A DNA stretch of 64,000 bases from JABJOR01 sp965603075 (GCA_965603075.1 CBFDBO010000002.1:124001-188000); one strand, 5' to 3'. Shown: positions 53,155 to 63,517, counted from the first letter of the stretch. Notes: generated from the sequence alone by a model not told the origin. Translations and numbers: made by a program.

Positions 53155-53817
53155 TCAGACAATTGAATTTTGCACCAATTCTTTAAATTCTTTGCAATTT
53201 TTAACCCATTTTGCGGGTGAAAAAGTATCAAATTCACCGTTATTGGATTTTTCAGGATGAATGAGTACAGGTGTACATCCGGCATTTAAACCGCATTCCA
53301 TATCAATATCCGTATCGCCAACGAACCAGATTGCCGGACCGGGGGTAAAGCCGCTTTCATTTAAAGCCAGATGGACGGGATCAATTGCGGGTTTGTCGCG
53401 CACCGTGTCTCCGGACCCCACTAAATTACTTAAATAGGCGCCCCACTTCAATTGTTCAGCTTCTAGGCGTAAATAATCCCCCCGTTTATTACTGACGATG
53501 GATAGATGGATGCCCTCATTATGTAAGGTTTGGAGCATTTCTTCCGCGTGTTCGAGGGCGCGTAATTCAGCTAAATGGATGGCATCGTATTGTTCATAAA
53601 AAACTTTGGCGGCCTCTTCCCATTTATCCCCAAATATTGTCGGGAATCGATCACGCATGGATTGACGCACATTATGGCGCACATACTCAAGCGACCACGT
53701 TTCCATATCAAAATGAAGCAGGGTCGCATTCGTGGCCTGATGGATTATAGACCAAGTATCGACCAGGGTATTATCCCAATCAAAAATAATGGCTTTGGGT
53801 GAAGGAAGTGGGCTCAT
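53155..53817 (-). CDS. HAD-superfamily hydrolase, phosphoglycolate-phosphatase-like
   Basis: The 220-residue product has the nucleophile motif AIIFDWDNTLVDT, SIVSNKRGDYLR and the acidic motif WFVGDTDIDMECGLNAGCTP, giving a complete HAD active site with a helical C1 cap. The substrate is not clear. It overlaps dat at TAATG (one base shared) and so is likely co-translated with it. Confidence 0.93.
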   Translation of the reverse strand: MSPLPSPKAIIFDWDNTLVDTWSIIHQATNATLLHFDMETWSLEYVRHNVRQSMRDRFPTIFGDKWEEAAKVFYEQYDAIHLAELRALEHAEEMLQTLHNEGIHLSIVSNKRGDYLRLEAEQLKWGAYLSNLVGSGDTVRDKPAIDPVHLALNESGFTPGPAIWFVGDTDIDMECGLNAGCTPVLIHPEKSNNGEFDTFSPAKWVKNCKEFKELVQNSIV

Positions 53818-54683
53818 TAGGATACAGGTTCACTTTCCATAAATTCATACATACCACCAAGTAACGCTTCGCTCAGTTCGCCCATATGCCCATTGCCGAT
53901 GGCAACACCATCAATGGTCGTGACGGGCTTCACAAAGCTTGAGGCGCTGGATACAAAGGCTTCTTTGGCCGCGCGTGCTTCATCGGGGCTGAACGGGCGT
54001 TCGGTAACGCTTAGTCCTTTGCTTTCCGCAATTTTTAAAATCCGCATGCGGGTAATTCCGCTCAGAATATCATTGCTAATATTACGCGTAACCAATTCAT
54101 TATCTTTGGTTACAATCCATGCATTATTTGACGTACCCTCCGTCACGAACCCCTTATCATCAACCATCCAAGCGTCCCCCGCTCCCGCGTCTTGGGCGGC
54201 TTGTTTCGTCATACACGCGGCGAGCAAACCAACAGTTTTGATGTCACAGCGTTGCCATCTTAGATCAGGCAAGGTGACAACAGATAAACCTTTGGAACTT
54301 GGTTTAAGGGGCGTGGCTAGATTGGTCATATGTTTAGCAGTCATAACCAACGAGCTTGAAATATTTTCTGGATATTCGAACTGTCGTGAATGCACACCAC
54401 GGGTTACTTGGAAATAAACGATTCCATTTTTCAACAGGTTTCGTTTAATCATCTGGCGAAGGATAACTTTCATGGCAGAACGCGCCACAGGCCACGCAAT
54501 GTCAAGCTCACTTAAAGAGCGCCCCAATCTGTCGAGATGAGGATCTTCATCAATAAGTTTACCGTGCAATACGGTGATGACTTCGTAAACACCATCGGCA
54601 AACTGATAACCACGATCTTCGATGTGGACCGCGCCATTGCGGTGAGGAACATAGGATCCGTTAACATAGGCTATTCTCGACAT
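53817..54683 (-). CDS. dat: D-amino-acid (branched-chain-like) aminotransferase
   Basis: The 288-residue class IV PLP aminotransferase has IEDRGYQFADGVYEVITVLH, IKTVGLLAACMTKQAAQDAG (with the PLP Lys of the IKT motif) and VTEGTSNNAWIVTKDNEL. D-alanine aminotransferases have this length and pattern and supply D-Ala or D-Glu. The gene lies between trkA and a HAD gene in the ntr-trkA-dat-hfq series, its usual position in alphaproteobacteria. Confidence 0.93.
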   Translation of the reverse strand: MSRIAYVNGSYVPHRNGAVHIEDRGYQFADGVYEVITVLHGKLIDEDPHLDRLGRSLSELDIAWPVARSAMKVILRQMIKRNLLKNGIVYFQVTRGVHSRQFEYPENISSSLVMTAKHMTNLATPLKPSSKGLSVVTLPDLRWQRCDIKTVGLLAACMTKQAAQDAGAGDAWMVDDKGFVTEGTSNNAWIVTKDNELVTRNISNDILSGITRMRILKIAESKGLSVTERPFSPDEARAAKEAFVSSASSFVKPVTTIDGVAIGNGHMGELSEALLGGMYEFMESEPVS

Positions 54684-54737
54684 GATTTATTGTCTCTTTT
54701 TGTATTATTAGAAGGATGGAAAGGTGACTATTAGGTT

Positions 54738-56114
54738 TTAGAAATATTCCAGTTGAACCGAGAACATTTTTTCGACTTTTTTGACAGCTTTTGGCTCGGC
54801 GAACAAGATAACCCTGTCTTTGGCTTGAATTATAGTATTGCCGCGCGGGATAATAACGTCTTCGCCTCGCACAATGGTGGCAAGAACAATACCATCGGGG
54901 ATTTTAATCTCCCGAATGGGGCTACCAACCAATTCAGATGTTTCTAGGGCTTCTGCCTCAATCAATTCACCAAACCCTTCACGTAGCGTATGAACAGAAT
55001 GAATTCGACCCCGCCTGACGTGCTGTAAAATTGTGGAAACCGTTATATTTCGCGGATTAACAACCACATCTACACCCAATGAGGCAATCAATGGTTCGTA
55101 AACTGGTTGATTAACAAGCGTAATTGCTCGCTCGCATCCGTTTCTTTTGGCAAGCAAGGATGCCAAAATATTTGTTTCGTCGTCATTGGTCACCGCGACA
55201 ACGGTTTCAGCCAGCGTTACATTGGCTTCTTCTTGCAATTCAGGGTCTAACACATCGCCTTTAAGGACCACCGTATTCTTTAAAACAGAGGCAATGAGTT
55301 GGGCACGATCTTGATTTTGTTCTATGAGCTTGGCATTGACCCAGGGATGGTTTTGTTCGATTTCTTGAGCGAGGAACATGCCAATGTTGCCACCGCCAAA
55401 GATGATTAAGCGCCTTGTTTCACTTTGTTCCTGACCAAAGGCTGCCATGGCGCGGCTCACTTGATTGGTATCAACCACAAAATAAGCTTCGTCCCCTGGT
55501 AATAATTGATCATCCCCTGTTGGCACGATGGAGGTGTTGCCACGCAAAATACCCGTAATGACAATATTTAAGTCCGGGAACAGCTTGGTAAGTTGTCTAA
55601 GGGGGGTGTTGATTAAAGGACAGCTATCGTTGCAGCGTACGCCGATTAATTTAACCCGGTCATCGGCAAGCGGGATGATTTCAAGCGCGCCGGGGACTTC
55701 CAGACGACGGCTGACCGCGCGTGCGACTTCTCGTTCGGGTGAAATAATGACATCGATGGGCATATTATCGCGCGAAAACAACGTCGCCCAACTAGGGTCT
55801 AGATAACTTTGTTGCCGAATACGGGCTATTTTCATGGGCACATCGAACAGCGAGTGGGCGACCTGACAGGCAACCATGTTCACTTCATCGGCGTAAGTCA
55901 CAGCGATAATCATATCGGCACTTTCAATGCCGGCTTTAACCAAGACATCGGGGTGTGAGGCTTGCCCAATGACACCCGTTGCATCAATGGAATCATGGAT
56001 CGTTCGGATCAGTTCAGCCGATTGATCCACAACAGTAATATCGTTATCCTCTAATGACAAATGCCGGGCAATACTAAGCCCAACTTGTCCAGCGCCACAA
56101 ACGATTACCTTCAT
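54738..56114 (-). CDS. trkA: Trk potassium transporter NAD-binding subunit TrkA
   Basis: TrkA gates the Trk K+ channel by binding NAD(H) and nucleotides. The 458-residue product has two RCK repeats: MKVIVCGAGQVGLSIARHLS at the start, and LIIFGGGNIGMFLAQEIEQN from about residue 230, each with a following TrkA-C domain. It is one base from ntrX and in the same direction, as in many alphaproteobacteria. The membrane subunit TrkH is not in the window. Confidence 0.97.
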   Translation of the reverse strand: MKVIVCGAGQVGLSIARHLSLEDNDITVVDQSAELIRTIHDSIDATGVIGQASHPDVLVKAGIESADMIIAVTYADEVNMVACQVAHSLFDVPMKIARIRQQSYLDPSWATLFSRDNMPIDVIISPEREVARAVSRRLEVPGALEIIPLADDRVKLIGVRCNDSCPLINTPLRQLTKLFPDLNIVITGILRGNTSIVPTGDDQLLPGDEAYFVVDTNQVSRAMAAFGQEQSETRRLIIFGGGNIGMFLAQEIEQNHPWVNAKLIEQNQDRAQLIASVLKNTVVLKGDVLDPELQEEANVTLAETVVAVTNDDETNILASLLAKRNGCERAITLVNQPVYEPLIASLGVDVVVNPRNITVSTILQHVRRGRIHSVHTLREGFGELIEAEALETSELVGSPIREIKIPDGIVLATIVRGEDVIIPRGNTIIQAKDRVILFAEPKAVKKVEKMFSVQLEYF

Positions 56115-56115
56115 A

Positions 56116-57513
56116 TTATTCCCCTACTCCTTGACTGCTTATACCAAGGCTTTTTAGCTTCCTATGTAATGCAGATCGTTCCATACCAACAAATTCAGCC
56201 GTACGCGAGATATTTCCGTCTAACCGCTCTATTTGGGCCAGAAGATACTCTCTTTCGAACTTCTCACGTGCATCGCGTAATGGTAAGCCAATGTTCTCAA
56301 CTTGACCTGATGATATGGACTTCGTCAGTGATATATCGTTTGTCATTTCGGCGGGCAGCATATCAATACCGATAGGCATTTGATGGTCGCCCGGCGACAT
56401 AATCATCAATCGCTCGACAATATTTCTAAGTTCCCGAACATTACCCGGCCAGTCATAAGATTGCAAAATGGCGAGTGTATCTATGCCAAGTTGCCGGCTG
56501 GGTTGGCCTGATATCTGGGCGGACTGTTCTATGAAATGATTGGTTAGCTCTGGTATGTCCTCACGGCGTTCCTTTAAGGAAGGCACTGCAATGGGTACCA
56601 CATTCAGTCTATAGTATAAATCTTCTCGAAAACGTCCTTGTTCTAGTTCTGCGGACAGATCACGGGTGGTGGTTGCAATAACGCGAACGCTAACTTCTAC
56701 GTGAGAATTACCACCAACGCGTTGGAATACCTGTTCTTGCAAAACCCGAACGATTTTCCCTTGGGTTTCAAGGGGCATATCGGCGACTTCATCTAATAAT
56801 AAAGTCCCATTATGAGCCCGCTCGAAAGTACCAAGCTTACGGGGATCCGATACACTGTCATCCATGGATTCGACGCCGAATAATTCAGATTCCATATGCT
56901 CCGGTGCCATAGTGGCACAATTTAGTACAATAAACGGACCATCGGCGCGCGTGGAGGTGCTGTGGATCATATGGGCAACGATCTCTTTCCCACATCCCGG
57001 AGGGCCACTGATGAGAACACGGCTATTGGTGGGGGCGACCCGTTCAATAATCTGTCTGACATCCCGAATGGCAAGCGATGTGCCCTCCAAAGAGTTTGGT
57101 TTGCCAGCCTTTAATCGTAATTCGGCAATTTCACGGCGCAGGGAGCCAGTTTCCAGCGCGCGTATTACCGCAATTAACAACCGTTCAGCCTGAAATGGCT
57201 TTTCAACAAAATCATAGGCACCTTCTTTTAAGGCACCAACGGCGGTTTCAATCGTTCCATGGCCGCTCATCATAACAACGGTAACCTCTGGGTAATCGCG
57301 TTTGATAACTTCGAGAATCTCCAAACCGTCCAATTCGCTGCCCCGCAACCAAATATCCAAAAGAACGAGGTCCGGGCGACGTAATTCAATCGCGGCAATG
57401 GCAGAAGCGCTATCGTGGGCTTCTCTGGTTTGATAGCCTTCATCAGACAGAATACCCGCTGTGAGCATTCGGATATCGGCTTCGTCATCCACAATAAGAA
57501 TATCATGTGCCAT
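56116..57513 (-). CDS. ntrX: Response regulator NtrX
   Basis: The 465-residue protein has a receiver (VDDEADIRM; Asp53 in LVLLDIWLRG), a AAA+ domain (Walker A GPPGCGKEIVAH) and a C-terminal Fis-type HTH (NISRTAEFVGMERSALHRKL). The loop that should carry GAFTGA reads FGVESMDDSVSDPRKLGTFE, so the sigma54-contacting motif is missing. It may therefore act as a DNA-binding regulator without activating sigma54 promoters, as known for some alphaproteobacterial NtrX. The ATG at 57513 has GGTGAG upstream and is preferred to the TTG at 57534. Confidence 0.95.
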   Translation of the reverse strand: MAHDILIVDDEADIRMLTAGILSDEGYQTREAHDSASAIAAIELRRPDLVLLDIWLRGSELDGLEILEVIKRDYPEVTVVMMSGHGTIETAVGALKEGAYDFVEKPFQAERLLIAVIRALETGSLRREIAELRLKAGKPNSLEGTSLAIRDVRQIIERVAPTNSRVLISGPPGCGKEIVAHMIHSTSTRADGPFIVLNCATMAPEHMESELFGVESMDDSVSDPRKLGTFERAHNGTLLLDEVADMPLETQGKIVRVLQEQVFQRVGGNSHVEVSVRVIATTTRDLSAELEQGRFREDLYYRLNVVPIAVPSLKERREDIPELTNHFIEQSAQISGQPSRQLGIDTLAILQSYDWPGNVRELRNIVERLMIMSPGDHQMPIGIDMLPAEMTNDISLTKSISSGQVENIGLPLRDAREKFEREYLLAQIERLDGNISRTAEFVGMERSALHRKLKSLGISSQGVGE

Positions 57514-57530
57514 CTGTGTTAACTCACCGA

Positions 57531-59792
57531 TCAATTATTATCTGTATTAAATATCATGGAAAACAATGCACCACCGGAATCACTGTTTTGCATCAAAAGT
57601 TCACCATGGTGATCTTCAACAATTTTTTTCACAATCGCCAGCCCTAACCCCGTACCCTTATCACGATTTGTAACATAGGGTTCGATTAACCGCTCGCGAC
57701 CTTTGGTGGGTAGTCCGCGCCCATTATCTTCAATCGCGATAATTACGTGCGATTCACCTTTCTCCATCTTTTGCGAAAGATGGATGTTTATCAACCCTGA
57801 TTCCTTTTCCAGACCTTGTCTCGTGATGTTTTCGCTCACGGATTCTGAGGCATTCTTGATTAAGTTCGTCAGTGCTTGGCTGATTTGTGATCGATCACAA
57901 TGCAGCGTTATATCACCCTCGGGAGCAATAAAATTGATGGCAACATTGGCATTTCTATTTTGTTCTAGAAAGACGACTTGTTGGCAAACTTCTATGATAT
58001 TCTCCAATTTAATGGAGGGTTCTGGCATTCTGGCAAAAGCAGAAAACTCATCAACCATGCGTCCAATATCGCCGACCTGTCTAATTATGGTATCGGTACA
58101 GATCAAAAATGTTTCAGGGTCGCTCTCAATTTCTTTTAAATATTTACGTTTCAAACGCTCCGCGGAAAGTTGGATGGGGGTCAGCGGGTTTTTGATCTCA
58201 TGGGCAATCCGTCTGGCGATATCGGCCCACGCAGATTGCCGTTGGGCGGATTGTAATTCCGTTATGTCGTCGAATGTGATAACAAAACCAATAAGTTCGC
58301 CATCATCTAGTCTTTCAGATTCAATCCGGACCATCAATATATGAGTGTAATTTTCACGCTCTAAATGGATTTCAGCTTGGTGTTGACGGTTGGGGCGCGC
58401 CAGGGCTGCGTCCAATAAATCAGCCATTTCCGGTATAACCTTTTGTAATGGTTGTCCCGTCATACTGCTTAAATCTAGTTCGACAAGTTCCGATGCAGAT
58501 CGATTGGGTAAATTGATCGCACCATTGCTATCTAAACCAATAACACCCGCTGAAACACCGCTGAGAACAGCTTCAGTAAACCGCCGACGTTCATCAAGTT
58601 GGCGATTGACCTCAAGCAGACCTGTTTGTTGGGTGTCCAACTGGTGTGCCATTTTGTTGAAAGCTTTAATCAGGGTTTCGATTTCTGACAAATTGCTGGA
58701 CTCTGGAATGGATACTTTCAAATCACCATCGTGAATTTTTTCAGCGGCCCCCACCAAACGGCCAATAGGCGTTGCGAATTGGGTGGCAAAATTAAGTCCT
58801 ACCCATGCGGCGGCAAGTAGAACCAAAACCGCAACGATGATAAATAGAAGGATAAACGTGACTTGTAGCCCGCCCCGTTGTTCTTCAAATTCTTTATATT
58901 GTCGTGCTCCACGCTCCACCCGGGCTATATGTTCAATGACCCGCGGGTCAACAAAACGACCTACCAGCAAATAGGCGTCCAAAAATCGGTTAAGATGAAC
59001 CACAGCACGAACCCGGTCGTCTTGGTCACTGGTCATAACCACAATTTCGCCGCTCTTGGCTTGTTCAAAGGCCCAATCAGGTGCCAGATCAAATTCCAGT
59101 GCCTGACTGAGCTGAGAGCGCGCCAAAACATCACCGTCGGAATTCACAATAATGGCTTCAGCTAAGCCGCGGACCTCTGTCTGACGCACCATAAAATTAT
59201 CGAAATACAATTGTCTATTCGTGAAATTGGCGGCTTCACGGTTGAGATCATTCGCCATGCCGGCGGCTTCTGATTTGATGTTTTGTTTGTGTTCTCGTAA
59301 ATATGAAGTGGCGACTTGTGCGGAGCCTTCAATTGCTAATTTGACGCGCTCGCTGAACCAACCTTGTAAGCCAACATTGAAATAAATGGCGGCAAAAATA
59401 GCAACCATAACCGCCGGTGTGACGGCAATAAGAGAAAACATGATGACAAGCTGGGTATGTAAGCCTGCTCCGGCGCGACCTTGTCTTTGCTCGTGAAAGA
59501 CGAATGCCAGTTTGGTTATCACCAATCCGGCCAGCAGGATCATGAAAATCATATCAATGTAGATCAGATATAATACATTCTGAAGTTGATACCGCTCACC
59601 CGTCATTGCGATGGCGGTTGCCGTACCTGAAATTATAGCCCCGGCTGCAATTAAATACGCAATTCGGCGGGTGTTTCGTGACCGGCTGAACCACGCGATG
59701 ACCCTAGATAGTTTGCTCTCGGGCTTACGGCTGGAATTATGTGTCGGATCATTTGTCGGATCATTCAAGGGGGGGGCTATGGAAGAATTCAT
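57531..59792 (-). CDS. ntrY: Nitrogen/redox sensor histidine kinase NtrY
   Basis: The 753-residue membrane kinase has four predicted helices (the last near residues 310-335), a HAMP (VGAAEKIHDGDLKVSIPE), a PAS-like segment, HisKA with ADIARRIAHEIKNPLTPIQL, and the ATPase domain (LTNLIKNASESVSENI, GRGLPTKGRERLIEPY, GTGLGLAIVKKIVEDH). It pairs with NtrX and overlaps ntrC by 4 bases. In relatives it senses nitrogen and redox state. Confidence 0.96.
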   Translation of the reverse strand: MNSSIAPPLNDPTNDPTHNSSRKPESKLSRVIAWFSRSRNTRRIAYLIAAGAIISGTATAIAMTGERYQLQNVLYLIYIDMIFMILLAGLVITKLAFVFHEQRQGRAGAGLHTQLVIMFSLIAVTPAVMVAIFAAIYFNVGLQGWFSERVKLAIEGSAQVATSYLREHKQNIKSEAAGMANDLNREAANFTNRQLYFDNFMVRQTEVRGLAEAIIVNSDGDVLARSQLSQALEFDLAPDWAFEQAKSGEIVVMTSDQDDRVRAVVHLNRFLDAYLLVGRFVDPRVIEHIARVERGARQYKEFEEQRGGLQVTFILLFIIVAVLVLLAAAWVGLNFATQFATPIGRLVGAAEKIHDGDLKVSIPESSNLSEIETLIKAFNKMAHQLDTQQTGLLEVNRQLDERRRFTEAVLSGVSAGVIGLDSNGAINLPNRSASELVELDLSSMTGQPLQKVIPEMADLLDAALARPNRQHQAEIHLERENYTHILMVRIESERLDDGELIGFVITFDDITELQSAQRQSAWADIARRIAHEIKNPLTPIQLSAERLKRKYLKEIESDPETFLICTDTIIRQVGDIGRMVDEFSAFARMPEPSIKLENIIEVCQQVVFLEQNRNANVAINFIAPEGDITLHCDRSQISQALTNLIKNASESVSENITRQGLEKESGLINIHLSQKMEKGESHVIIAIEDNGRGLPTKGRERLIEPYVTNRDKGTGLGLAIVKKIVEDHHGELLMQNSDSGGALFSMIFNTDNN

Positions 59793-61237
59793 CTTTTTGC
59801 CCCGCTTCCTCTAACGATATCAATCCCTAAGTCTTTGATTTTCTTGCGTAAAGTATTTCGATTGAGTCCTAATACAGCAGCCGCACGGATTTGATTGCCG
59901 CCTGTGGCATCCAATGTTAGGGCAATAAGGGGTTTTTCGACTTCACGGATAATACGCTCGTAAAGTCCTGCGGCGGGCAGTCTGCCTTTATGGGCTAGAA
60001 AATAGCTGACCAGATGGCGATCAACAGAACCACCAATGCCGCCTTCTTCGGTGTTAGGGGCCAAAGAACGGGCGGTATCGGCGATCTCTGATTCTACCAG
60101 TGAAGGCGGAATGACGTCTTCAACGGCCAAAATCGTTAGGCGTTGCATTAAATTTTCCAATTCACGCACGTTACCGGGCCATGTATAGCGCTTTAAATGT
60201 TCTTCTGCCTTTTTAGAGAGGTGTTTTGTCGGCAAATTTGCTTCTACAGCTTTTCGCAGAAAAAAATTAGCCAATTCCGGTATGTCATCAATACGCTCTC
60301 GCAAGGGGGGGATTGTGATGGGAACGACATTGAGACGGAAATATAAATCTTCGCGGAATTTTCCTTCTTGGATCAATTGTGTTAGGTCGTGATGCGTTGC
60401 CGCGACTATGCGCACATCGGTTTTCACAGATGCTCGCCCGCCCACAGTTGAATACTCTCCTTCTTGCAGGACCCGTAACAAACGGGTCTGCGCGTCAATG
60501 GGCATATCGCCGATTTCATCCAAAAATAACGTACCGCCTTCGGCTTGGGAAAAACGACCAGGATTACGCTGGGCGGCACCACTGAAAGCGCCCTTTTCAT
60601 ACCCAAATAATTCGCTCTCGATCAAGTCACGGGGAATAGCCGCCATGTTGAGGGCAACAAAAGGCATCGCACGGCGTTTGCCAAAATCATGCAATGCCCG
60701 CGCCACCAATTCTTTACCCGTTCCAGACTCACCCGTGACCAAGACGGTTAAGTCCGTGTTGAGCAAACGGGCAATGGTCCGGTAGATATCTTGCATGGCG
60801 GCAGAGCGACCTATGATGGGTAGGTTATCATCGATGGTGGCTTGATTATTGGTGTAGGTGCTTGATTTATTTTCTTCGAGTGCTGAATTAACCAATGCAG
60901 ACAATTCATTGATATCAAATGGTTTTGGCAGGTATTCAAAAGCGCCCATTTCGGTGGCTTTTACAGCCGTCATTAATGTTGTTTGAGCGCTCATAGCGAT
61001 GATTTTAATTTCGGGACGCAGAGCTTTTATCTGTGGAATGAGCTCTAAGCCGTTTGAGTCTGGTAACACAACATCGGTGATAACCAGATCACCTTCGCCA
61101 TCCTCAATACGTCGCATTAGGCTCGCGCCGTCGCTTAAGGGGATGACATTATATCCCGTTCGGGTCAGGGCTTGGGTTAGTACAGTGCGGATCCCTCTAT
61201 CATCATCGGTAACCAGAATTGTTGCTTTTTGGCTCAT
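59789..61237 (-). CDS. ntrC: Nitrogen regulation response regulator NtrC
   Basis: NtrC activates sigma54 promoters of nitrogen-assimilation genes. The 482-residue product has a receiver (VTDDDRGIRTVL; Asp55 in VITDVVLPD), the AAA+ Walker A GESGTGKELVARALHD, GYEKGAFSGAAQRNPGRFSQ and Walker B GGTLFLDEIGDMP, and a Fis HTH (NQIRAAAVLGLNRNTLRKK). The loop reads GAFSGA rather than GAFTGA, a conservative Thr-to-Ser change that leaves it likely functional. It overlaps ntrB and ntrY by 4 bases each. Confidence 0.97.
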   Translation of the reverse strand: MSQKATILVTDDDRGIRTVLTQALTRTGYNVIPLSDGASLMRRIEDGEGDLVITDVVLPDSNGLELIPQIKALRPEIKIIAMSAQTTLMTAVKATEMGAFEYLPKPFDINELSALVNSALEENKSSTYTNNQATIDDNLPIIGRSAAMQDIYRTIARLLNTDLTVLVTGESGTGKELVARALHDFGKRRAMPFVALNMAAIPRDLIESELFGYEKGAFSGAAQRNPGRFSQAEGGTLFLDEIGDMPIDAQTRLLRVLQEGEYSTVGGRASVKTDVRIVAATHHDLTQLIQEGKFREDLYFRLNVVPITIPPLRERIDDIPELANFFLRKAVEANLPTKHLSKKAEEHLKRYTWPGNVRELENLMQRLTILAVEDVIPPSLVESEIADTARSLAPNTEEGGIGGSVDRHLVSYFLAHKGRLPAAGLYERIIREVEKPLIALTLDATGGNQIRAAAVLGLNRNTLRKKIKDLGIDIVRGSGAKR

Positions 61238-62424
61238 GAAATTTGCCCATTCTCATGTGTGATGATGGGCAACATGATGCGAAATACCGAAAGCCTTTGT
61301 TTGTTATTTTCATCAAATTCTCTGTCAAAATCGATCATGCCACCGTGGTCGGCAATGATTTTGGCACTGAGCGGTAATCCCAGGCCACTGCCATGGGGTT
61401 TACTGGTCATAAAGGGTTCAAATACGTGTCCGGCTATGTCTTCTGAAATACCGGGGCCGTTATCGGCAATTTCGACCATGAGCGGCAGGTGTTTTGGAGA
61501 TTTTTCACCCGATAGAGCCAACCGGACACCGGGGCGGAAGGCTGTGGTCAGGGTTATTTCCCCCCCTTCCTCATTTTCGGTCTCGTTAATGGCTTCTGCG
61601 GCATTTTTAACGATATTGAGAAAGACTTGTATCAATTGATCCTCATCTCCGGGCACTTTGGGCAGGGATGGGTCGTAAACTGCTGTAAATGCTATATTTT
61701 TCGCAAATCCGTTTTCGGCAATTTGTTGAACACGGTCGAGGACTTTATGAATGTTAACTGAATTTAGAGTAATTTTTTTATCATTTGAGAAATCACCCAT
61801 TTTATCAACAAGGCCACAAATCCGATCGACTTCCTCGCGAATTAATAAGGTTAGCTCTCGATCAGGTTCTGAGGCGGTTTCTTCTAATAACTGGGAGGCC
61901 CCGCGAATTCCGGACAAAGGGTTCTTGATCTCATGGGCGAGAACAGAAGCCATTCCCGTGATGGAGCGTGCAGCATCTAAATACCCTAACCGACGCTCAA
62001 TCTGGTGTGAGAGCGTGCGAACATGGAGATGAATGACAGCGTACCGGGGGCTAAGTTTACGTTCTTGATTATCCAAAGGCGGTAATGGACTGGCCGTCAG
62101 ATCAACAATGGCGGTCTTCCCTTGTACGGGGTTGGAAAGTTCGAGGCCATTTTCAGTGACGGGTGTATTTTGCTCTATTGCGTGAAGGGCAAGCCTTTCC
62201 AATGGCTTCGTCCCTGCAATAACGCTGGAAATACGCTGCAATTTTATGGCACTTAAGCTCTTGGAGAAAAAATGTTCAGCCGCATTGTTGGCATTGATAA
62301 CAATGCCGTCTTCATCAAGCACAATGATGGGGATACCAAGAGCATTAAACACAGCAAGCATCGGGGGAGCATTCTCATCGCCACTGGTCGGATCAACCAA
62401 TTTGAGCGCTGGTTTGTTGGTCAT
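61234..62424 (-). CDS. ntrB: Nitrogen regulation sensor histidine kinase NtrB
   Basis: NtrB phosphorylates NtrC under control of PII. The 396-residue soluble kinase has an N-terminal PAS domain (IPIIVLDEDGIVINANNAAE), HisKA with VLAHEIKNPLSGIRGASQLL, and ATPase motifs (FLNIVKNAAEAINE, NGPGISEDIAGHVFEPFMTS, GSGLGLPLSAKIIADH). It has no membrane helix. It shares one base with dusB and overlaps ntrC by 4 bases. Confidence 0.97.
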   Translation of the reverse strand: MTNKPALKLVDPTSGDENAPPMLAVFNALGIPIIVLDEDGIVINANNAAEHFFSKSLSAIKLQRISSVIAGTKPLERLALHAIEQNTPVTENGLELSNPVQGKTAIVDLTASPLPPLDNQERKLSPRYAVIHLHVRTLSHQIERRLGYLDAARSITGMASVLAHEIKNPLSGIRGASQLLEETASEPDRELTLLIREEVDRICGLVDKMGDFSNDKKITLNSVNIHKVLDRVQQIAENGFAKNIAFTAVYDPSLPKVPGDEDQLIQVFLNIVKNAAEAINETENEEGGEITLTTAFRPGVRLALSGEKSPKHLPLMVEIADNGPGISEDIAGHVFEPFMTSKPHGSGLGLPLSAKIIADHGGMIDFDREFDENNKQRLSVFRIMLPIITHENGQIS

Positions 62425-63407
62425 TACGCGGCCATACGCTCGATCATAGGATCGAAGAAACCATGGATCAGTGCTTTAACTTTTTCAGTATCCAGTTCTC
62501 GATTAACGTTGGCTCTAAACTCGGTTGCGCCATAATAGCCTTTTGAATACCAACCGATATGTTTACGCGCGATTTTGACACCGTGGTCGCCATAGAAGTC
62601 GAGTAAGCTATCGTAATGTTCTAAGATACAGTCCCGCTGGGATAATAAATCGGGATCGGGCAGTGCCTCTCCGGTGGCCAGATAATGCCCTACTTGATTG
62701 ATAAACCACGGCTTTCCATAGATGCCACGTCCAACCAGTACACCATCAGCCGTGGAGCGGTCCATGCATTCTTGGGCTTCTTCAAGCGTTGTGATATCAC
62801 CATTGGCAAATACCGGAATGGAGACAGCATCTTTGACCTGGGCAATAAAGTCCCAATCGGCTCGACCTTTGTAGAACTGACACCGGGTCCGACCATGCAC
62901 AGCTAGGGCCTGAATGCCGCAGTCTTCAGCAATTTTGGCGAGTTCGGGGGCGTTGCGGGTATTATCATCCCAACCCGTCCGCATTTTAAGCGTTACGGGG
63001 ATTTTAACGGCCTTTACAACAGCCTCAAGCAAGCGCCCTGCATGCTCGAGGTCTTGCATAAGTGCAGAACCCGCTTGACCATTAACGACTTTTTTAACCG
63101 GGCAACCCATGTTGATATCGATCAGGGCCGCACCGCGATCTTCGATAAGTTTTGCCGCTTCGGCCATAATATCGGCTTGGTAACCGGCGATTTGTACAGA
63201 CATGGGCACATCATCAATGCACACACTGGACATTTTAAGGGTCTTCCGCGCCGCATAAACCATGGCTTGAGAGGCAATCATTTCAGAAACCACCAAACCC
63301 GCACCAAAACTTTTGACCAAGCGTCGAAACGGCAAATCCGTTACGCCGCACATTGGGGCGAGTATAACATTGCTATCAAGCGTCACGTTACCGATTGTAA
63401 TCGACAT
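62424..63407 (-). CDS. dusB: tRNA-dihydrouridine synthase DusB (NifR3)
   Basis: DusB reduces uridines in tRNA using FMN. The 327-residue TIM barrel has APMCGVTDLPFRRLVKSFGA, NMGCPVKKVVNGQAGSALM (the catalytic Cys of GCPVKK) and VHGRTRCQFYKGRADWDFI. It is named nifR3 in this locus, where it precedes ntrBC. It shares one base with ntrB, so it belongs to the ntr operon. Confidence 0.97.
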   Translation of the reverse strand: MSITIGNVTLDSNVILAPMCGVTDLPFRRLVKSFGAGLVVSEMIASQAMVYAARKTLKMSSVCIDDVPMSVQIAGYQADIMAEAAKLIEDRGAALIDINMGCPVKKVVNGQAGSALMQDLEHAGRLLEAVVKAVKIPVTLKMRTGWDDNTRNAPELAKIAEDCGIQALAVHGRTRCQFYKGRADWDFIAQVKDAVSIPVFANGDITTLEEAQECMDRSTADGVLVGRGIYGKPWFINQVGHYLATGEALPDPDLLSQRDCILEHYDSLLDFYGDHGVKIARKHIGWYSKGYYGATEFRANVNRELDTEKVKALIHGFFDPMIERMAA

Positions 63408-63517
63408 AGAATTCCAGCCTTCATTAAAATACTGCCTGCTTTTTAGGCATATTTAGCCAAAATAGCAACGTTTTGCTGATCGTTTATGCAATTAATTTAG
63501 CGACTAAGGGATTATGC

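Noticed and set aside
63420..63470. Hairpin after the CcsA-like gene
   Set aside because: The stem is only about 5 bp and the T-run is poor; too weak to call a terminator.
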